Assembly: GCA_052326605.1 (NCBI GenBank)
Contig: JBKQMB010000027.1
Coordinates: forward strand, 13,143-77,142
Length of the DNA: 64,000 bases
Direction: 5' to 3'
DNA from: Bog-756 sp052326605
Lineage (GTDB): Bacteria; Actinomycetota; Acidimicrobiia; Acidimicrobiales; RAAP-2
Position 1 is the first letter of the stretch. The number at the start of each line of letters is the position of its first letter. Below, piece by piece: positions 1 through 9,301 of this stretch. The notes under the pieces were generated by a model. The model was not told the DNA's origin and did not search any database. It saw only the letters and a list, made by a program, of their open reading frames with translations. A program made the translations under genes and the position numbers.

Positions 1-45
1 ACGGGCGTGCCGACCAGTGGCCTCATCCTCGGAGTGGACCGCTGA
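1..45 (+). CDS. C-terminal tail of an upstream gene (partial)
   Basis: The frame beginning at base 1 is open and ends with TGA at 43-45, giving a 14-residue tail ending in LGVDR. Only the last codons are in the window, so the product cannot be named. It lies on the same strand as the GH3 gene 60 bases downstream and could be in one transcription unit with it. The frame could also be open by chance. Confidence 0.4.
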   Translation, partial: TGVPTSGLILGVDR

Positions 46-104
46 CCGGCGAGGACACGAGCGAACCCGGCGGCGATCCGCGGCCGGTCACCGACCACCG
101 GCTG

Positions 105-2249
105 GTGGCCCGTGACATCGTGGCCGCGATGACCGCCGAGGAGAAGCTCTGGTGCCTGGACGGCGACGCCCCGTTCTGGGCCGGGCTCACGTACCTGGGC
201 GAGGCGGGTTACCACAAGAGCCCTTTCCGGGCGGCCCGGGTGGACCGTTTGGGGCTGCCCGGGATCGCGTTCTCGGACGGCCCGCGGGGGGTGGTGATCG
301 ACCAGGCGACCTGCTTCCCGGTCAGCATGGCCCGGGGTGCCACCTGGGACATCGACCTCGAAGAGCGCATCGGCGAGGCCATCGGCCGGGAGCTCCGTGC
401 CGTCGGGGCCGACCTCTTCGGAGGGGTGTGCGTCAACGTCCTGCGGCACCCGGCGTGGGGAAGGGCCCAGGAGACCTACGGCGAGGATCCCCATCACGTC
501 GGCGAGATGGGGAGCGCCGTGGCCCGGGGAGTGCAGCGCCACGCCATGGCCTGCGTCAAGCACCTCGCCTGCAACTCGATGGAGAACGCCCGCTTCGAGG
601 TCGACATCACGGTGGACGAGGTGGCGCTGCACGAGGTCTACCTACCGCACTTCAGGCGCATCGTCGACGAGGGCATCGCCGTGGTCATGAGTGCCTACAA
701 CAGAGTCGACGGCGAATGGTGCGGGGAGAGCCGGTCCCTCCTGACCGACGTGCTGCGAGGCGAGTGGGGTTTCGAGGGCTTCGTGATCAGCGACTGGATC
801 TTCGGCATCCGTGACGCGGCCCGATCACTGCACGCCGGCCTGGATGTCGAGATGCCCTACCGGATGATCCGGGCCGAGCACCTCGGGAGCGCCCTCGAGG
901 AGGGCGAGGTTCCGTGGGACGAGGTCGATCGGGCGGTGGAACGGGTCGTCGGCACGCGCCTTCGATTCGACCCGATCCTGAGCAGGCCAGCCCCAGGCAG
1001 GGACGTGCTGGCCTGCGCGGAACACCGGGCACTGGCGCGCGAGGCCGCCGCCAGGTCGGTCGTCCTCCTGCGGAACGAGCCGATCGACAGGGCGCCGCTC
1101 CTGCCGCTGAGCCTGCCGGCGGGTTCGTCGTTGGCGCTGTTGGGGGCGCTGGCGACCGAGGTCAATCTGGGCGACGGGGGCTCCAGCGACGTCTGGGCTC
1201 CCGACGTGGTGACCGTGGCGGACGGGTTGCGGGCGGCCCTGCCCGAATGCCGGGTGGTGGTCTCCGACGGTTCCGATCCAGGGGAGGCTGCATCGCTTGC
1301 CGCGTCGGCGCAGGTGGCAGTCGTCGTGGTGGGCTATACCCGCCTCGACGAGGGGGAGTTCATCGGCGACACCGGAACCTCCGACCTCACCGACCTGTTC
1401 CCGGGCGAGGACGATCCGGACCTGGCAGAGCGCTTCGCTGCGGAGATCGCCGACGAGCGGTCGACCGAGCCCCCGGCGCACGTGGGGCCCCGGCCCGACG
1501 GCGGCGGGTTCACGGTGGGCGGTGATCGACGGACGCTACGCCTGCACGACGACGACGTCGCCCTCATCCGGGCCACCGCAACGGCCAATCCCCGAACGGT
1601 GGTGGCGCTGGTCGCCGGCAGCGCCGTGTTGATCTCCGAATGGGACGAATCGGTGCCGGCGGTGGTGCAGTCGTGGTACTCGGGAATGGAGGGTGGCCAC
1701 GGTCTTGCCGATGTCCTGCTGGGCACGGTCGACGCCTCAGGCAGGCTTCCCTTCTCGGTTCCGAGGACCGAGGCCGATCTTCCGGAGTTCGACCTCGGGA
1801 CCCGTGCCTTCACGTACGACGCCTGGCATGGGTACTGGCACCTGGCCAGGCACGGCGTCACGCCGGCCTACCCGTTCGGTTTCGGCCTCAGCTACACGAC
1901 CTTCGCGCTGGAGCAGGCGGCGGCGGCGCCGGCCGGCGATGGAATCGTGGTGACCGTGACACTTCGCAACACCGGCGGGCGACCGGGTACCGATGTCGTG
2001 CAGGTCTACGCGTCCCGTCATGGCTCGGGTCGGCCCTCGAAGCTGGTCGGCTTCGGGCGCGTCGACCTCGCATCCGGTCGGACGGCCACCGTCGACCTGG
2101 CCATCGCCCACGCCGGTCTCGCCGAGCGGGAAGTCATCTCCCACTCGATGGAGGTGCGCCCGGGCCTCTACGACCTCAGGGTTGCCCGCCACGCGGCAGA
2201 CGAGGGGATCGCCCTGCAGGTGGAGCTCGCCGATCGTGAGGAGCGCTAG
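105..2249 (+). CDS. Glycoside hydrolase family 3 (beta-glucosidase type)
   Basis: This 714-residue protein has the full GH3 order: an N-terminal TIM-barrel, a second alpha/beta sandwich domain and a C-terminal fibronectin III-like domain (about 620-700, with VVQVY and KLVGF motifs). The nucleophile motif SDW falls near residue 230, and the substrate-binding KH pair is near 151. Family members hydrolyse terminal beta-linked glucose, xylose or related sugars by a retaining mechanism. I see no signal peptide, so it is probably cytoplasmic and acts on imported oligosaccharides or glycosides. GTG at 105 is the first usual start codon in an upstream-open frame and has no clear Shine-Dalgarno, so the true start is uncertain. 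Its stop overlaps the stop of the convergent oleate hydratase gene inside a CTAG. Confidence 0.9.
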   Translation: MARDIVAAMTAEEKLWCLDGDAPFWAGLTYLGEAGYHKSPFRAARVDRLGLPGIAFSDGPRGVVIDQATCFPVSMARGATWDIDLEERIGEAIGRELRAVGADLFGGVCVNVLRHPAWGRAQETYGEDPHHVGEMGSAVARGVQRHAMACVKHLACNSMENARFEVDITVDEVALHEVYLPHFRRIVDEGIAVVMSAYNRVDGEWCGESRSLLTDVLRGEWGFEGFVISDWIFGIRDAARSLHAGLDVEMPYRMIRAEHLGSALEEGEVPWDEVDRAVERVVGTRLRFDPILSRPAPGRDVLACAEHRALAREAAARSVVLLRNEPIDRAPLLPLSLPAGSSLALLGALATEVNLGDGGSSDVWAPDVVTVADGLRAALPECRVVVSDGSDPGEAASLAASAQVAVVVVGYTRLDEGEFIGDTGTSDLTDLFPGEDDPDLAERFAAEIADERSTEPPAHVGPRPDGGGFTVGGDRRTLRLHDDDVALIRATATANPRTVVALVAGSAVLISEWDESVPAVVQSWYSGMEGGHGLADVLLGTVDASGRLPFSVPRTEADLPEFDLGTRAFTYDAWHGYWHLARHGVTPAYPFGFGLSYTTFALEQAAAAPAGDGIVVTVTLRNTGGRPGTDVVQVYASRHGSGRPSKLVGFGRVDLASGRTATVDLAIAHAGLAEREVISHSMEVRPGLYDLRVARHAADEGIALQVELADREER

Positions 2250-3940
2250 ATGAGGCCTTCGAGGCTCGTGTCCTTCAGGAAGTGGGAGATCAGCCTCTCC
2301 GCCGGGACATGGCCGTCGTACATGGTCTCGGCCGCCTTGGCGACCACCCGCACGTCGTACTTCGACGGGTAGACCTCGGGTGGTGTCTTGTCGAGGGCGA
2401 GCAGTGTGTAGACGGCGGTCATCGCCGAGCGCACCGAGTACTCGACGGTGAACACGCAATCGTCGGGGAGCTCGGCGAACTGACCGAGGAATGCCAGGTT
2501 TCTGCTGCCTACGGGGACCACGTCGGGACGATCGCCCTTGACGCGGGGCATGAACTGACTGGTGATGTAGGGCATCATGCACGGGATGACCTTGACCGTT
2601 TTCATGATCTCGGGGATCTGGTCCTTCGCTCCCCAGTGGTAGAGGAGCTCGCTGAGCAGCTCTTCACCGTTGCAGTCGCTCATCTTCTTGGGGATGAAGT
2701 CCCCGACGTTGTCGGGGAACAGGCCGTAGGCCCAGACCACCACTACGTCGTCGGGCTGGTCGACGTAGTGCGGTTGCCGGCTGCAGGTTGCGCTCATCAG
2801 CCAGCTGGAGTCCCGGATGGTCATGATGCAGCCGGTGACCCCCTTGCCGGAGTGCGGGTCCCGCCCGGTGATCTTCGCCAGCAGATCGGCCATCGGTGCA
2901 CCCCTCGCTGTGGTGGTGAACGACAGCCACTTCGTCTTGTCGATATCGGAGCAGAAGACTTCGGGTCTGCCGAAGGCGGGGTCCTTCACCGCCGTGTTCT
3001 TCCACAGGGTCCAGCAACCGCCGGCCTCATGATTGAGGATCGCCGGTTCCGTGAGGGAGCCGACGGTGGAGTTCTCGGTCATCGAGCCGTTGGTGACGAA
3101 GACCAGGTCGTCCCCCGTGGTGGCGATCGTCTCCGTCACGCCGTTGCGAAGCAGGTGGATGCCGGTGACCGTCTTGACGGCGTTGACGATCTCGATGTCC
3201 AGGTCCGTGACCTGTGTGCCGAGGTCGAACACGACGCCCTCGGCCTTCAGCCAGGTCTGCAGCGGCAGAGCCAGCGAATCGTACTGGTTGTACTTCGTGA
3301 ACAGGATGTCCTTGAGCAGGCTCATCCCCGGCAGCAGATGCATGAAGCGCTGCATGTAGCGCCGCATCTCCACCACCGAGTGCCAGGTCTGGAAGGCGAA
3401 CATCGAGCGCCAGTAGCACCACATGTAGGTCTCCAGAAACGACGGGGAGAAGTACTCCTCGACCGTGGTCGCGCCAAGTTCCTGCTCGGTCGCCAACGAC
3501 AGCCTGGTGAGTTCCCTGACATTGTGGTGGGACAGGCCCAGCGACGTGTTGGGGTCCTTTACGCCGCAGTTGTTGATGATCCGATTCGTGGCCTCATTGG
3601 GGTCGAAGAGGTTGATCTCGCGAATCTCCTCCAGAACGGTCCGTTCGGGATCGATGATCGATGGGACGCGGGAGAAGAGGTCCCAGGTGCACTCGTAGTG
3701 CTCTTCCATCTCGCGCCCGCCACGGACGAGGTAACCGTCCGTGGCGTTCCCCGAACCATCCAGGCTGCCGCCGGCGATGTCCAACTGCTCCAGGATGGTG
3801 ATCTGCCCACCGGCCATGTGTCCATCGCGTATCAGGTATGCCGCAGCTGCCAGCGAAGCGATGCCGGCGCCGACCAGGTACGCCCTCTTCTTCTCGACGC
3901 CCACCGGCCTCACCGCGGTGACGTTCTGGTAGTTGCCCAT
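2246..3940 (-). CDS. ohyA: Oleate hydratase (FAD-dependent, MCRA family)
   Basis: This 564-residue protein belongs to the myosin-cross-reactive-antigen family, which adds water to the cis-9 double bond of oleic acid to give 10-hydroxystearate, using FAD without net redox. The FAD dinucleotide fold is seen at residues 22-30 (LVGAGIASL), followed by family features such as the GG-REMEEHYECTWDLF segment. Length is typical for the family. ATG at 3940 is preferred over upstream in-frame starts because GAGGAAGGGG lies just before it. The enzyme detoxifies or modifies free unsaturated fatty acids. Its neighbours on this strand include acyl-CoA dehydrogenase and acyl-CoA synthetase genes, which fits a fatty-acid or lipid context. 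It is transcribed alone, convergent with the GH3 gene. Confidence 0.93.
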   Translation of the reverse strand: MGNYQNVTAVRPVGVEKKRAYLVGAGIASLAAAAYLIRDGHMAGGQITILEQLDIAGGSLDGSGNATDGYLVRGGREMEEHYECTWDLFSRVPSIIDPERTVLEEIREINLFDPNEATNRIINNCGVKDPNTSLGLSHHNVRELTRLSLATEQELGATTVEEYFSPSFLETYMWCYWRSMFAFQTWHSVVEMRRYMQRFMHLLPGMSLLKDILFTKYNQYDSLALPLQTWLKAEGVVFDLGTQVTDLDIEIVNAVKTVTGIHLLRNGVTETIATTGDDLVFVTNGSMTENSTVGSLTEPAILNHEAGGCWTLWKNTAVKDPAFGRPEVFCSDIDKTKWLSFTTTARGAPMADLLAKITGRDPHSGKGVTGCIMTIRDSSWLMSATCSRQPHYVDQPDDVVVVWAYGLFPDNVGDFIPKKMSDCNGEELLSELLYHWGAKDQIPEIMKTVKVIPCMMPYITSQFMPRVKGDRPDVVPVGSRNLAFLGQFAELPDDCVFTVEYSVRSAMTAVYTLLALDKTPPEVYPSKYDVRVVAKAAETMYDGHVPAERLISHFLKDTSLEGLI

Positions 3941-4517
3941 AGCGGTGCCCCTTCCTCGTCGTGTGTTCCTCATGGAGAGCCTGCGCCGGTGCGCCACCGA
4001 TCCCGTAGAGGCGAAGGTCACAACACGGGTTTCCGTCGTCTCGATGGATGGGGCGCAAGACTCGATCGTTCTTCCTCACGGGACCATCCAACGGGTGGGG
4101 TCGACGAAGTCAGGCCCCGGGACGCCGAGCGAAGACACGCAGCGCGGGTCCACCGGAGTGCTCGTGGCATTCGGTTCGACGGCCACGCCCTCGCCGGAGC
4201 GGCGTGCTGCTCGGCTACGTCGAGGACGCCCATGTGAAGACGCTGGAGGTCGTGCGCTCCACGGGGGAATCAGGCCTCTCCCGGGTGGTGGACCGAAGCT
4301 GGGACCCACCCGTGACTGTGGGCGTTCGACTGGTCAGCGTGATCTTCGACGATCTCCAACACGTGGGTCAGGCGGCATGTGTCCGAGGGATCCTCCAACG
4401 ACGCCGACTGCACCGAGGCCCGGCAGCGATCCGAGCCGGGGCGTCCGGCCGCCGGCACCTGCCGGCACCCGTCGGCATCAGCCGGCACCTGCCGGCACCC
4501 GTCGGCATCAGCCGGCA
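3941..4517. other. Intergenic region upstream of oleate hydratase
   Basis: There is no convincing gene in these 577 bases; open frames on both strands have unlikely composition. The left part should hold the oleate hydratase promoter. The right end holds a GC-rich tandem repeat next to the 3' end of the acyl-CoA dehydrogenase gene. Confidence 0.5.
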
Positions 4518-4520
4518 TCA
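4451..4520. repeat. 30-bp tandem repeat at the 3' end of an acyl-CoA dehydrogenase gene
   Basis: Two exact 30-base units (4451-4480 and 4481-4510) are followed by a 10-base partial unit. Each unit contains GCCGGCAC and GTCGGCATCA. The minus-strand stop codon of the acyl-CoA dehydrogenase gene (4518-4520) lies inside the last partial unit. There are too few copies and no spacers, so this is not a CRISPR array. Confidence 0.85.
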
Positions 4521-6233
4521 GCGGAGGTCGTTGCCGAGGGTGGTCTCCACCAGGTCCGGCCAGGCCGCGTCGTCCTCGGGTGCGTGGTCGGGAACCAGGT
4601 GCCTGCGCACGAAGAAGGTGGCCACCGCAGCCTTCTCCTCCGCAACCCCCAGTTCTCCCGAGTGCGCCGCCTCGGTGAGCAGGCACACCGCCTGCACCAC
4701 CCGGGTCAGGCGGTCGAGCTGGGGCCGGAAGTGGAGAGCGGCATGGTCGGTGTCGGCGAGCGAGCGTCGCAGGCGGGGCTCGAGGGCGTCCAGGGCCGTG
4801 GTCACCGCACGGCCGTCGCCCGTCTCGCCGGCCAACGCCAGCTCCTTGCGGACCCACTGGAGCAGATGGTCGAACAGGCCCAGCCGAACACAGTCGCGGT
4901 GCACCTGGGCGCACAGCACGTTGTGCGTACCCTCCCAGCTCTCGTAGACCATGGCATCGCGGTAGAGGCGGGGGAGGGGCGAGAAGTCCTCGATCGTCCC
5001 GTTGCCTCCGAGCACCTCGATCCCCCGGTGGGCCACGTCGGTGGCGGTGATCGACGTGAGGTACTTGTTGGCATTGACGAGGAGCCGGTAGGTGGCGGCC
5101 TCGGTCTCCGTGGCCTCATCGTGGTCGATGCGGTCGAGGAGGCCGGTGAGGGCCATCGTCGAGGCCAGTGCCGCCTGTTCCTCGACCTTCATGACCGCCA
5201 GCTGCTCACGCACGGCGGCGAACGAACCGATGGGCCGACCGAAGGCCAGCCGGTGGCGTGCGAATCCTGAGGCCTCCAGATAGGCCCGTCGCATGATGCC
5301 GGTCGATCCCACTGCATTGAGCCACCGCGAGGTGTTGAGCAGCTCTTCCACCGCCACGTGGAACCCTTCCTCGACCGGTCCGATGGGCCAGCCGAGTGCA
5401 CCGTCGAAGTCGATCTCCGCCGAGGCCAGACATCTCGTCCCGAACTTGTCCTTGAGCCGCCGGATGCGAAAGCCGTTGGGGGTGCCGTCGATGGTGCGGG
5501 GGACGAGGAAGCACCCCAGTCCGCGTGTGCCCGGTGCTGCGCCCTCGGGTCGGGCGGTCAGCGCGAACAGGTCGGCGTCGGCCACCGAGCAGAACCACTT
5601 CTCTCCCGTGATCCGCCACGCGCCCGGCTGGGTCGGGTCCGGGACGGCGGCCGCGACGTTGGCACCGACGTCCGACCCTCCCTGGACCTCGGTGAGGAAT
5701 TGGGACCCGCGCAGGCTGCGGTCGTAGTCGGTCTCGAAGATGCCCGGCAGGTAGCGGTCCTTGAGCTCGGGGGAGCCGCGCTGCTCGAGGGCCCGCGCCA
5801 GCCCGGCGGTGCACACCGCCGGGCAGCTGTGCCCGCCCTCTCCGACATGGGACAGCAGGTAGAACAGCGCTGCCTGCTCGAACGAGCCCTGGCCGCCGCG
5901 GTTGGCCTCCAGCAATCCCGACCCCCACACCGCCTGGCCGGCCTGCCGGTAGGCGGGGTGGAACTCGATCTCCTCGACCGGCCTGCCGATGCCGTCATAG
6001 GGGACGTGGGCCGGCAGCTCGCGGTGGCGCTCCAGGGTCTCGACGGCCGGCTCGACCACTCCGGCAACCGTGGCGCCGAAGGCGTGCAGACGCGGCTCCA
6101 TGGCGGCGGCCCGGGCCGCACCGGCACGGAGGTCCAGGACCGATCGGAGGTTGGGGGTGGCCACGTAGTAGTTGGCCGGACGCGATCCCCACCAGAGGGC
6201 CAGGTCCTCCCGCCCGGGCTGCTCGGACGTCAT
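4518..6233 (-). CDS. Acyl-CoA dehydrogenase family protein, AidB-like
   Basis: This 571-residue flavoprotein has the acyl-CoA dehydrogenase fold with the longer AidB-type N-terminus. Family signatures include FLTEVQGGSDVGANVA near 217 and ITGEKWFCS near 245, the latter contacting FAD and substrate. The late segment VLGGNGTIEDFSPLPRLYRD and the R-W-EGTHNV type region are typical of AidB and its relatives. The length, compared with about 380-400 for ordinary dehydrogenases, supports this subfamily. The reaction would be FAD-dependent alpha,beta-dehydrogenation of an acyl-CoA; the exact substrate cannot be read. ATG at 6233 has GGAGG seven bases upstream. It is separated by about 200 bases from the sigma/anti-sigma pair. 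Confidence 0.85.
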   Translation of the reverse strand: MTSEQPGREDLALWWGSRPANYYVATPNLRSVLDLRAGAARAAAMEPRLHAFGATVAGVVEPAVETLERHRELPAHVPYDGIGRPVEEIEFHPAYRQAGQAVWGSGLLEANRGGQGSFEQAALFYLLSHVGEGGHSCPAVCTAGLARALEQRGSPELKDRYLPGIFETDYDRSLRGSQFLTEVQGGSDVGANVAAAVPDPTQPGAWRITGEKWFCSVADADLFALTARPEGAAPGTRGLGCFLVPRTIDGTPNGFRIRRLKDKFGTRCLASAEIDFDGALGWPIGPVEEGFHVAVEELLNTSRWLNAVGSTGIMRRAYLEASGFARHRLAFGRPIGSFAAVREQLAVMKVEEQAALASTMALTGLLDRIDHDEATETEAATYRLLVNANKYLTSITATDVAHRGIEVLGGNGTIEDFSPLPRLYRDAMVYESWEGTHNVLCAQVHRDCVRLGLFDHLLQWVRKELALAGETGDGRAVTTALDALEPRLRRSLADTDHAALHFRPQLDRLTRVVQAVCLLTEAAHSGELGVAEEKAAVATFFVRRHLVPDHAPEDDAAWPDLVETTLGNDLR

Positions 6234-6435
6234 CTTGTTGCCTCCGCGACACTTCTGCGCTCGACCACTGTCCCGTACCTCCTGCGTGCGATGGTGACCG
6301 GCGCCCGGCCGGGGCGCCAGGGTCCAAGGTCATGTCTTCGTGGCAAGTCTGCCCGGGTGGGCCGGAGCCGATCCAGCTCAGGGCTTCCTGCAGGCAGGAG
6401 GGGCGATCTCGACCTCCGGCGACGCCCGTTCGGGC

Positions 6436-6696
6436 TCAGCTGCCCTCGTTCCGCCAGTTCCGGAAGAGGTCGGTCAGTTCGGTGCGCGCCTCGGGTGAGA
6501 GGTCGTCCGGCGTGAGCGTGCCGGTGGCCCGGATGGTCGCGCGCATCTGCTCGAGGTAGTTGGTGCAGTTGGGGCAGACGCGCAGGTGGGCCTCGAACCG
6601 CTTACGGTCCGACCGCGACAGGCCCCCCTCGAGGTAGTCGCTGACCAGCTCCACCACCTGCTGGCACACCAGGTCCTCTCTCCGTCGCAGCAACAT
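6436..6696 (-). CDS. Zinc-binding anti-sigma factor (ZAS/zf-HC2)
   Basis: This 86-residue protein has the HX3CX2C zinc motif of ZAS anti-sigma factors (H37, C41, C44) plus an upstream Cys11, and no membrane segment. Such proteins bind and silence a cognate ECF sigma factor, often releasing it on thiol oxidation. ATG at 6696 follows the sigma-factor stop by only two bases, so the pair is co-transcribed and likely co-translated. I infer it is the cytoplasmic regulator of the adjacent sigma factor. The inducing signal, redox or otherwise, cannot be read from sequence. Confidence 0.88.
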   Translation of the reverse strand: MLLRRREDLVCQQVVELVSDYLEGGLSRSDRKRFEAHLRVCPNCTNYLEQMRATIRATGTLTPDDLSPEARTELTDLFRNWRNEGS

Positions 6697-6698
6697 GA

Positions 6699-7307
6699 TC
6701 AGCGACCTCGGCTCTCGAATTCGGATTCGAGGGCGGCGCGCAGGCGGCTCCGACCCCGGTGGAGCAGCACCCGCTGGTTGCCCTCGCTGATGCCCAGCAC
6801 CTCGCAGACGCTCCCACTGTCCATTCCCTCGACGTCGCGGAGGATCACGATCTCCCGCTGGCGTGGCGGGAGCTCGCCCAGGGCATCGCGGAGGCGCCCC
6901 GACCACGTCGCAGCAAGCAGCCGGTCGTCGGCGTCGGTCTCCCACGATTCGAGCGGCCGTGCCCATGCACCCCCGGCATCGAACCGGGAGGGGTCCACCG
7001 CCGGGCCGGCGTCGGCCAGCAGCAGATCGCGGGGCTCGCGCGTCCCGGCAGACCGGGCCCGGTTGACCAGGATGCGGAATAGCCACGTCTTGAAGGACGA
7101 GCGGCCCTCGAAGCGGTCCACACCGCGTACGACGCCCATCCACGTGTCCTGTACGGCTTCCTCGGCCACCGCCGCGCTCGGTACGTAGGTGCGCGCCAGA
7201 CGGAGCATCGATCCGTTGTAGCGGGTCACCAACGTCACGAATGCTGCCTCGTCGCCGTCCCGGAGACGGGCGAGCAGCTCGAGGTCGCTCTCCGTTGCCG
7301 GATCCAT
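6699..7307 (-). CDS. ECF-type RNA polymerase sigma factor
   Basis: This 202-residue ECF sigma factor has region 2 (RYNGSMLRLARTY through FKTWLFRILVNRA) and region 4 (LPPRQREIVILRDVEGM with a helix-turn-helix to residue 195). The linker between them is rather long and Pro/Ala/Asp-rich. ATG at 7307 is chosen because TACGCT lies seven bases upstream, as in a leaderless transcript; an upstream in-frame start at 7427 would add 40 residues of poor composition. It heads a two-gene unit with the ZAS anti-sigma factor. ECF factors usually drive their own operon, but no matching -35 motif could be assigned. Confidence 0.92.
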   Translation of the reverse strand: MDPATESDLELLARLRDGDEAAFVTLVTRYNGSMLRLARTYVPSAAVAEEAVQDTWMGVVRGVDRFEGRSSFKTWLFRILVNRARSAGTREPRDLLLADAGPAVDPSRFDAGGAWARPLESWETDADDRLLAATWSGRLRDALGELPPRQREIVILRDVEGMDSGSVCEVLGISEGNQRVLLHRGRSRLRAALESEFESRGR

Positions 7308-7314
7308 TGTCCGC

Positions 7315-7320
7315 AGCGTA
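7315..7320 (-). promoter_or_regulatory. Candidate -10 hexamer of the sigma-factor gene (leaderless)
   Basis: On the minus strand the hexamer TACGCT ends seven bases before the ATG at 7307. The spacing places transcription start at or next to the start codon. Confidence 0.5.
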
Positions 7321-7484
7321 GGTGACCGTCTGGTCGAAGTGTGCGCGTCGGGCAACGGTTCATCGCTGGCCATCGTAGGGAGACCGACTTCCTCGTGGTG
7401 GACGAGTACATGCCGTGCAGTCGCCACGGTGCGGTGGCGCGTTACGCGATCACCTCCCTGATGGTCCCACTTGGCCGCGCCGGT

Positions 7485-9152
7485 TCAGCGTTCGGCGATG
7501 GCCTTGTCGAGGGCGGCTGCGTCCGCTGGGCGCAGCAGTTGGAAGGTATCCGCCCTCTGCGGACGCCACCACACGGGGTCGTTGCAGTGCCAGCCCTCGT
7601 TGCGCAGGACTCGCTTGAGCACCTTGGTGGTGGCGGTCACCGGGAGCTCGTCGGTGATCCGCACGTACCTCGGGGCCCATTTGGTGCCCATGTCCGACTC
7701 GCCGGCCAGGAACTCGGCGAAGCCGACCGGGTCGAACCGGCGTCCGGGGCGGAGCAGCAGGGTGGCCATCACCTGGTCGCCCACCACGGCGTCGGGGACC
7801 GCGTAGACCGAGGCCAGCACCACGTCGGGGTGCCGCTGGAGGACGCTCTCGACGGGTGCGGCGGCGAAGTTCTCCCCGTCGACCCTCAACCAGTCGAAGT
7901 CCCGGCCGCCGAAGTAGAAGAAGTCGTCCTCGTCGCGGTAGGCGAGATCCCCGGTCCAGTACCACCCGTTGCGGACCCTGGCCTGTTCTGCCTCGGCGTT
8001 GCGCCAGTACCCCTCGAATCCGGACCCTCCCGTCTGGCTGACCATCTCTCCGATGGCCTCTTCGGCATTGAGCAGCCGGCCGTTCTCGTCGAACACCGCC
8101 CGCGGGCACTCCTCGCCGGTGTCGGGGTTGAGGATCAGGGTGCCGGGAAGCGCACGGCCGAGCGCCCCCCGGGGAGTGTCGGGTGTGCGCTGGACGGCTG
8201 CACCCCCTTCGGTCGATCCGTAGGCGTCCTGCACCGTGCAGCCGAACCGCTCGGCGAACCGTGCGACGTCGGCCTCGGCCGCCTCGTTTCCGAATGCCCT
8301 GCGTAGTGTGTTATCGGCATCGTCGGGGAGCTCGGGGGTGGCCAGGATGTACGAGAGCGGCTTCCCGACATAGTTGAAGTAGGTCACCCCGTAGCGCCGG
8401 ACGTCGATGAGGAACTGCGAGGCGCTGAACCGCTCGCGCAGGGCGACGGTGGCTCCGGCGGCCAGGGCGGGCGCCCAACCGGCCATCAGCGCATTGGAGT
8501 GGAAGAGCGGCATGGCCAGGTAGCAGACGTCGTCGCTGGTCAGCTCGAACATCTGGGTCACGATCGAGCCGATGCGGGCCAGTCGCCCCTGGCTGCAGAG
8601 GCAGGCCTTGGGGGCTCCCGACGTCCCCGAGGTGAAGAGCAACAGGCCCAGGGTGTCCTCGGTGACCGCCGTCTCCGTCCGGTCGGGTAGCGCCGCCCCG
8701 GCGACGCCGGCCAGGAGCGCCCCGTAGGGTGTCGCCGGTCCCGGTCTCAGGTCTCCCGAGGGGTCGTCGATGACCAGGATCCGCTCCGGTGGCAGCGCCG
8801 GGCCCAGGCTGTGGCCCTCGACCAGCGTTGCGTAGCCCGGGTCGGTCACCAGAAGCTGGCACTCGGTATGGGAGAGGTCCCGGGCCAGTTCGTCACCCCG
8901 GTGGGTCGGATTGCCCCCGACCAGTGTGGCACCGGCCAGCGCGGCCCCGCCCATCCACAACACGTACTCGGGGACGTTGTCGAGGAGGAGCGCGACGTGG
9001 AACGGCCCGGGCTGCCGCAACGAGGCCAGCAGCGCGGCCCGCTCCCCCTGGGCCGTGACGACCTGGTCGTGGGTCCAGGTGCGGTCGGCGAAGGCCATCG
9101 CCACCCGGTGGTCGCCCGCGCGCTGTCGGATCAGATTGTCGATGGTGAGCAT
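7485..9152 (-). CDS. Acyl-CoA synthetase, FadD17-like
   Basis: This 555-residue adenylate-forming enzyme activates a carboxylic acid with ATP and joins it to CoA. It has the P-loop motif LLLFTSGTSGAPKA near 177-190, the aromatic motif YGSTEGGA, and the WYWTGDLAYRDEDDF hinge region. The overall sequence most resembles mycobacterial FadD17-type enzymes, which act on fatty-acid or steroid side-chain acids; this is recognition by eye. ATG at 9152 has GGGGGAAG just upstream. The gene is divergent from a flavin monooxygenase gene, and their shared 149-base gap contains a match to the KstR operator. I infer control by a KstR-like TetR repressor. Confidence 0.88.
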   Translation of the reverse strand: MLTIDNLIRQRAGDHRVAMAFADRTWTHDQVVTAQGERAALLASLRQPGPFHVALLLDNVPEYVLWMGGAALAGATLVGGNPTHRGDELARDLSHTECQLLVTDPGYATLVEGHSLGPALPPERILVIDDPSGDLRPGPATPYGALLAGVAGAALPDRTETAVTEDTLGLLLFTSGTSGAPKACLCSQGRLARIGSIVTQMFELTSDDVCYLAMPLFHSNALMAGWAPALAAGATVALRERFSASQFLIDVRRYGVTYFNYVGKPLSYILATPELPDDADNTLRRAFGNEAAEADVARFAERFGCTVQDAYGSTEGGAAVQRTPDTPRGALGRALPGTLILNPDTGEECPRAVFDENGRLLNAEEAIGEMVSQTGGSGFEGYWRNAEAEQARVRNGWYWTGDLAYRDEDDFFYFGGRDFDWLRVDGENFAAAPVESVLQRHPDVVLASVYAVPDAVVGDQVMATLLLRPGRRFDPVGFAEFLAGESDMGTKWAPRYVRITDELPVTATTKVLKRVLRNEGWHCNDPVWWRPQRADTFQLLRPADAAALDKAIAER

Positions 9153-9222
9153 TGCTTCCCCCTGGATCTGTGGCCGACAGTAGGTGAAGATGGCCGCTGT
9201 GGGCAGCTGCTAGGCACAAATC

Positions 9223-9236
9223 TGGAACACGTTGCA
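9223..9236. promoter_or_regulatory. KstR-like operator, exact match to TNNAACNNGTTNNA
   Basis: The palindromic sequence TGGAACACGTTGCA fits the operator consensus reported for the cholesterol-catabolism repressor KstR of mycobacteria. It lies between the divergent acyl-CoA synthetase and flavin monooxygenase genes and overlaps a possible -35 element TTGCAA (9232-9237) for the latter, with TAGCCT at 9256-9261 as a possible -10. Confidence 0.5.
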
Positions 9237-9301
9237 ATTTATCAGATGGCCGTGTTAGCCTGAAAAACCTGCTCGGAGCGGTACGAGAGGAGCCCCCTGC
9301 A

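Noticed and set aside
2282..4237. Long plus-strand open frame (about 650 codons) over the oleate hydratase gene
   Set aside because: It is the antisense shadow of a clear oleate hydratase gene; high GC leaves opposite frames open. Composition is His/Val/Asp-rich without any family motif.
4451..4520. Possible CRISPR repeats
   Set aside because: The units are contiguous with no spacers, too few, and lie at a gene end.
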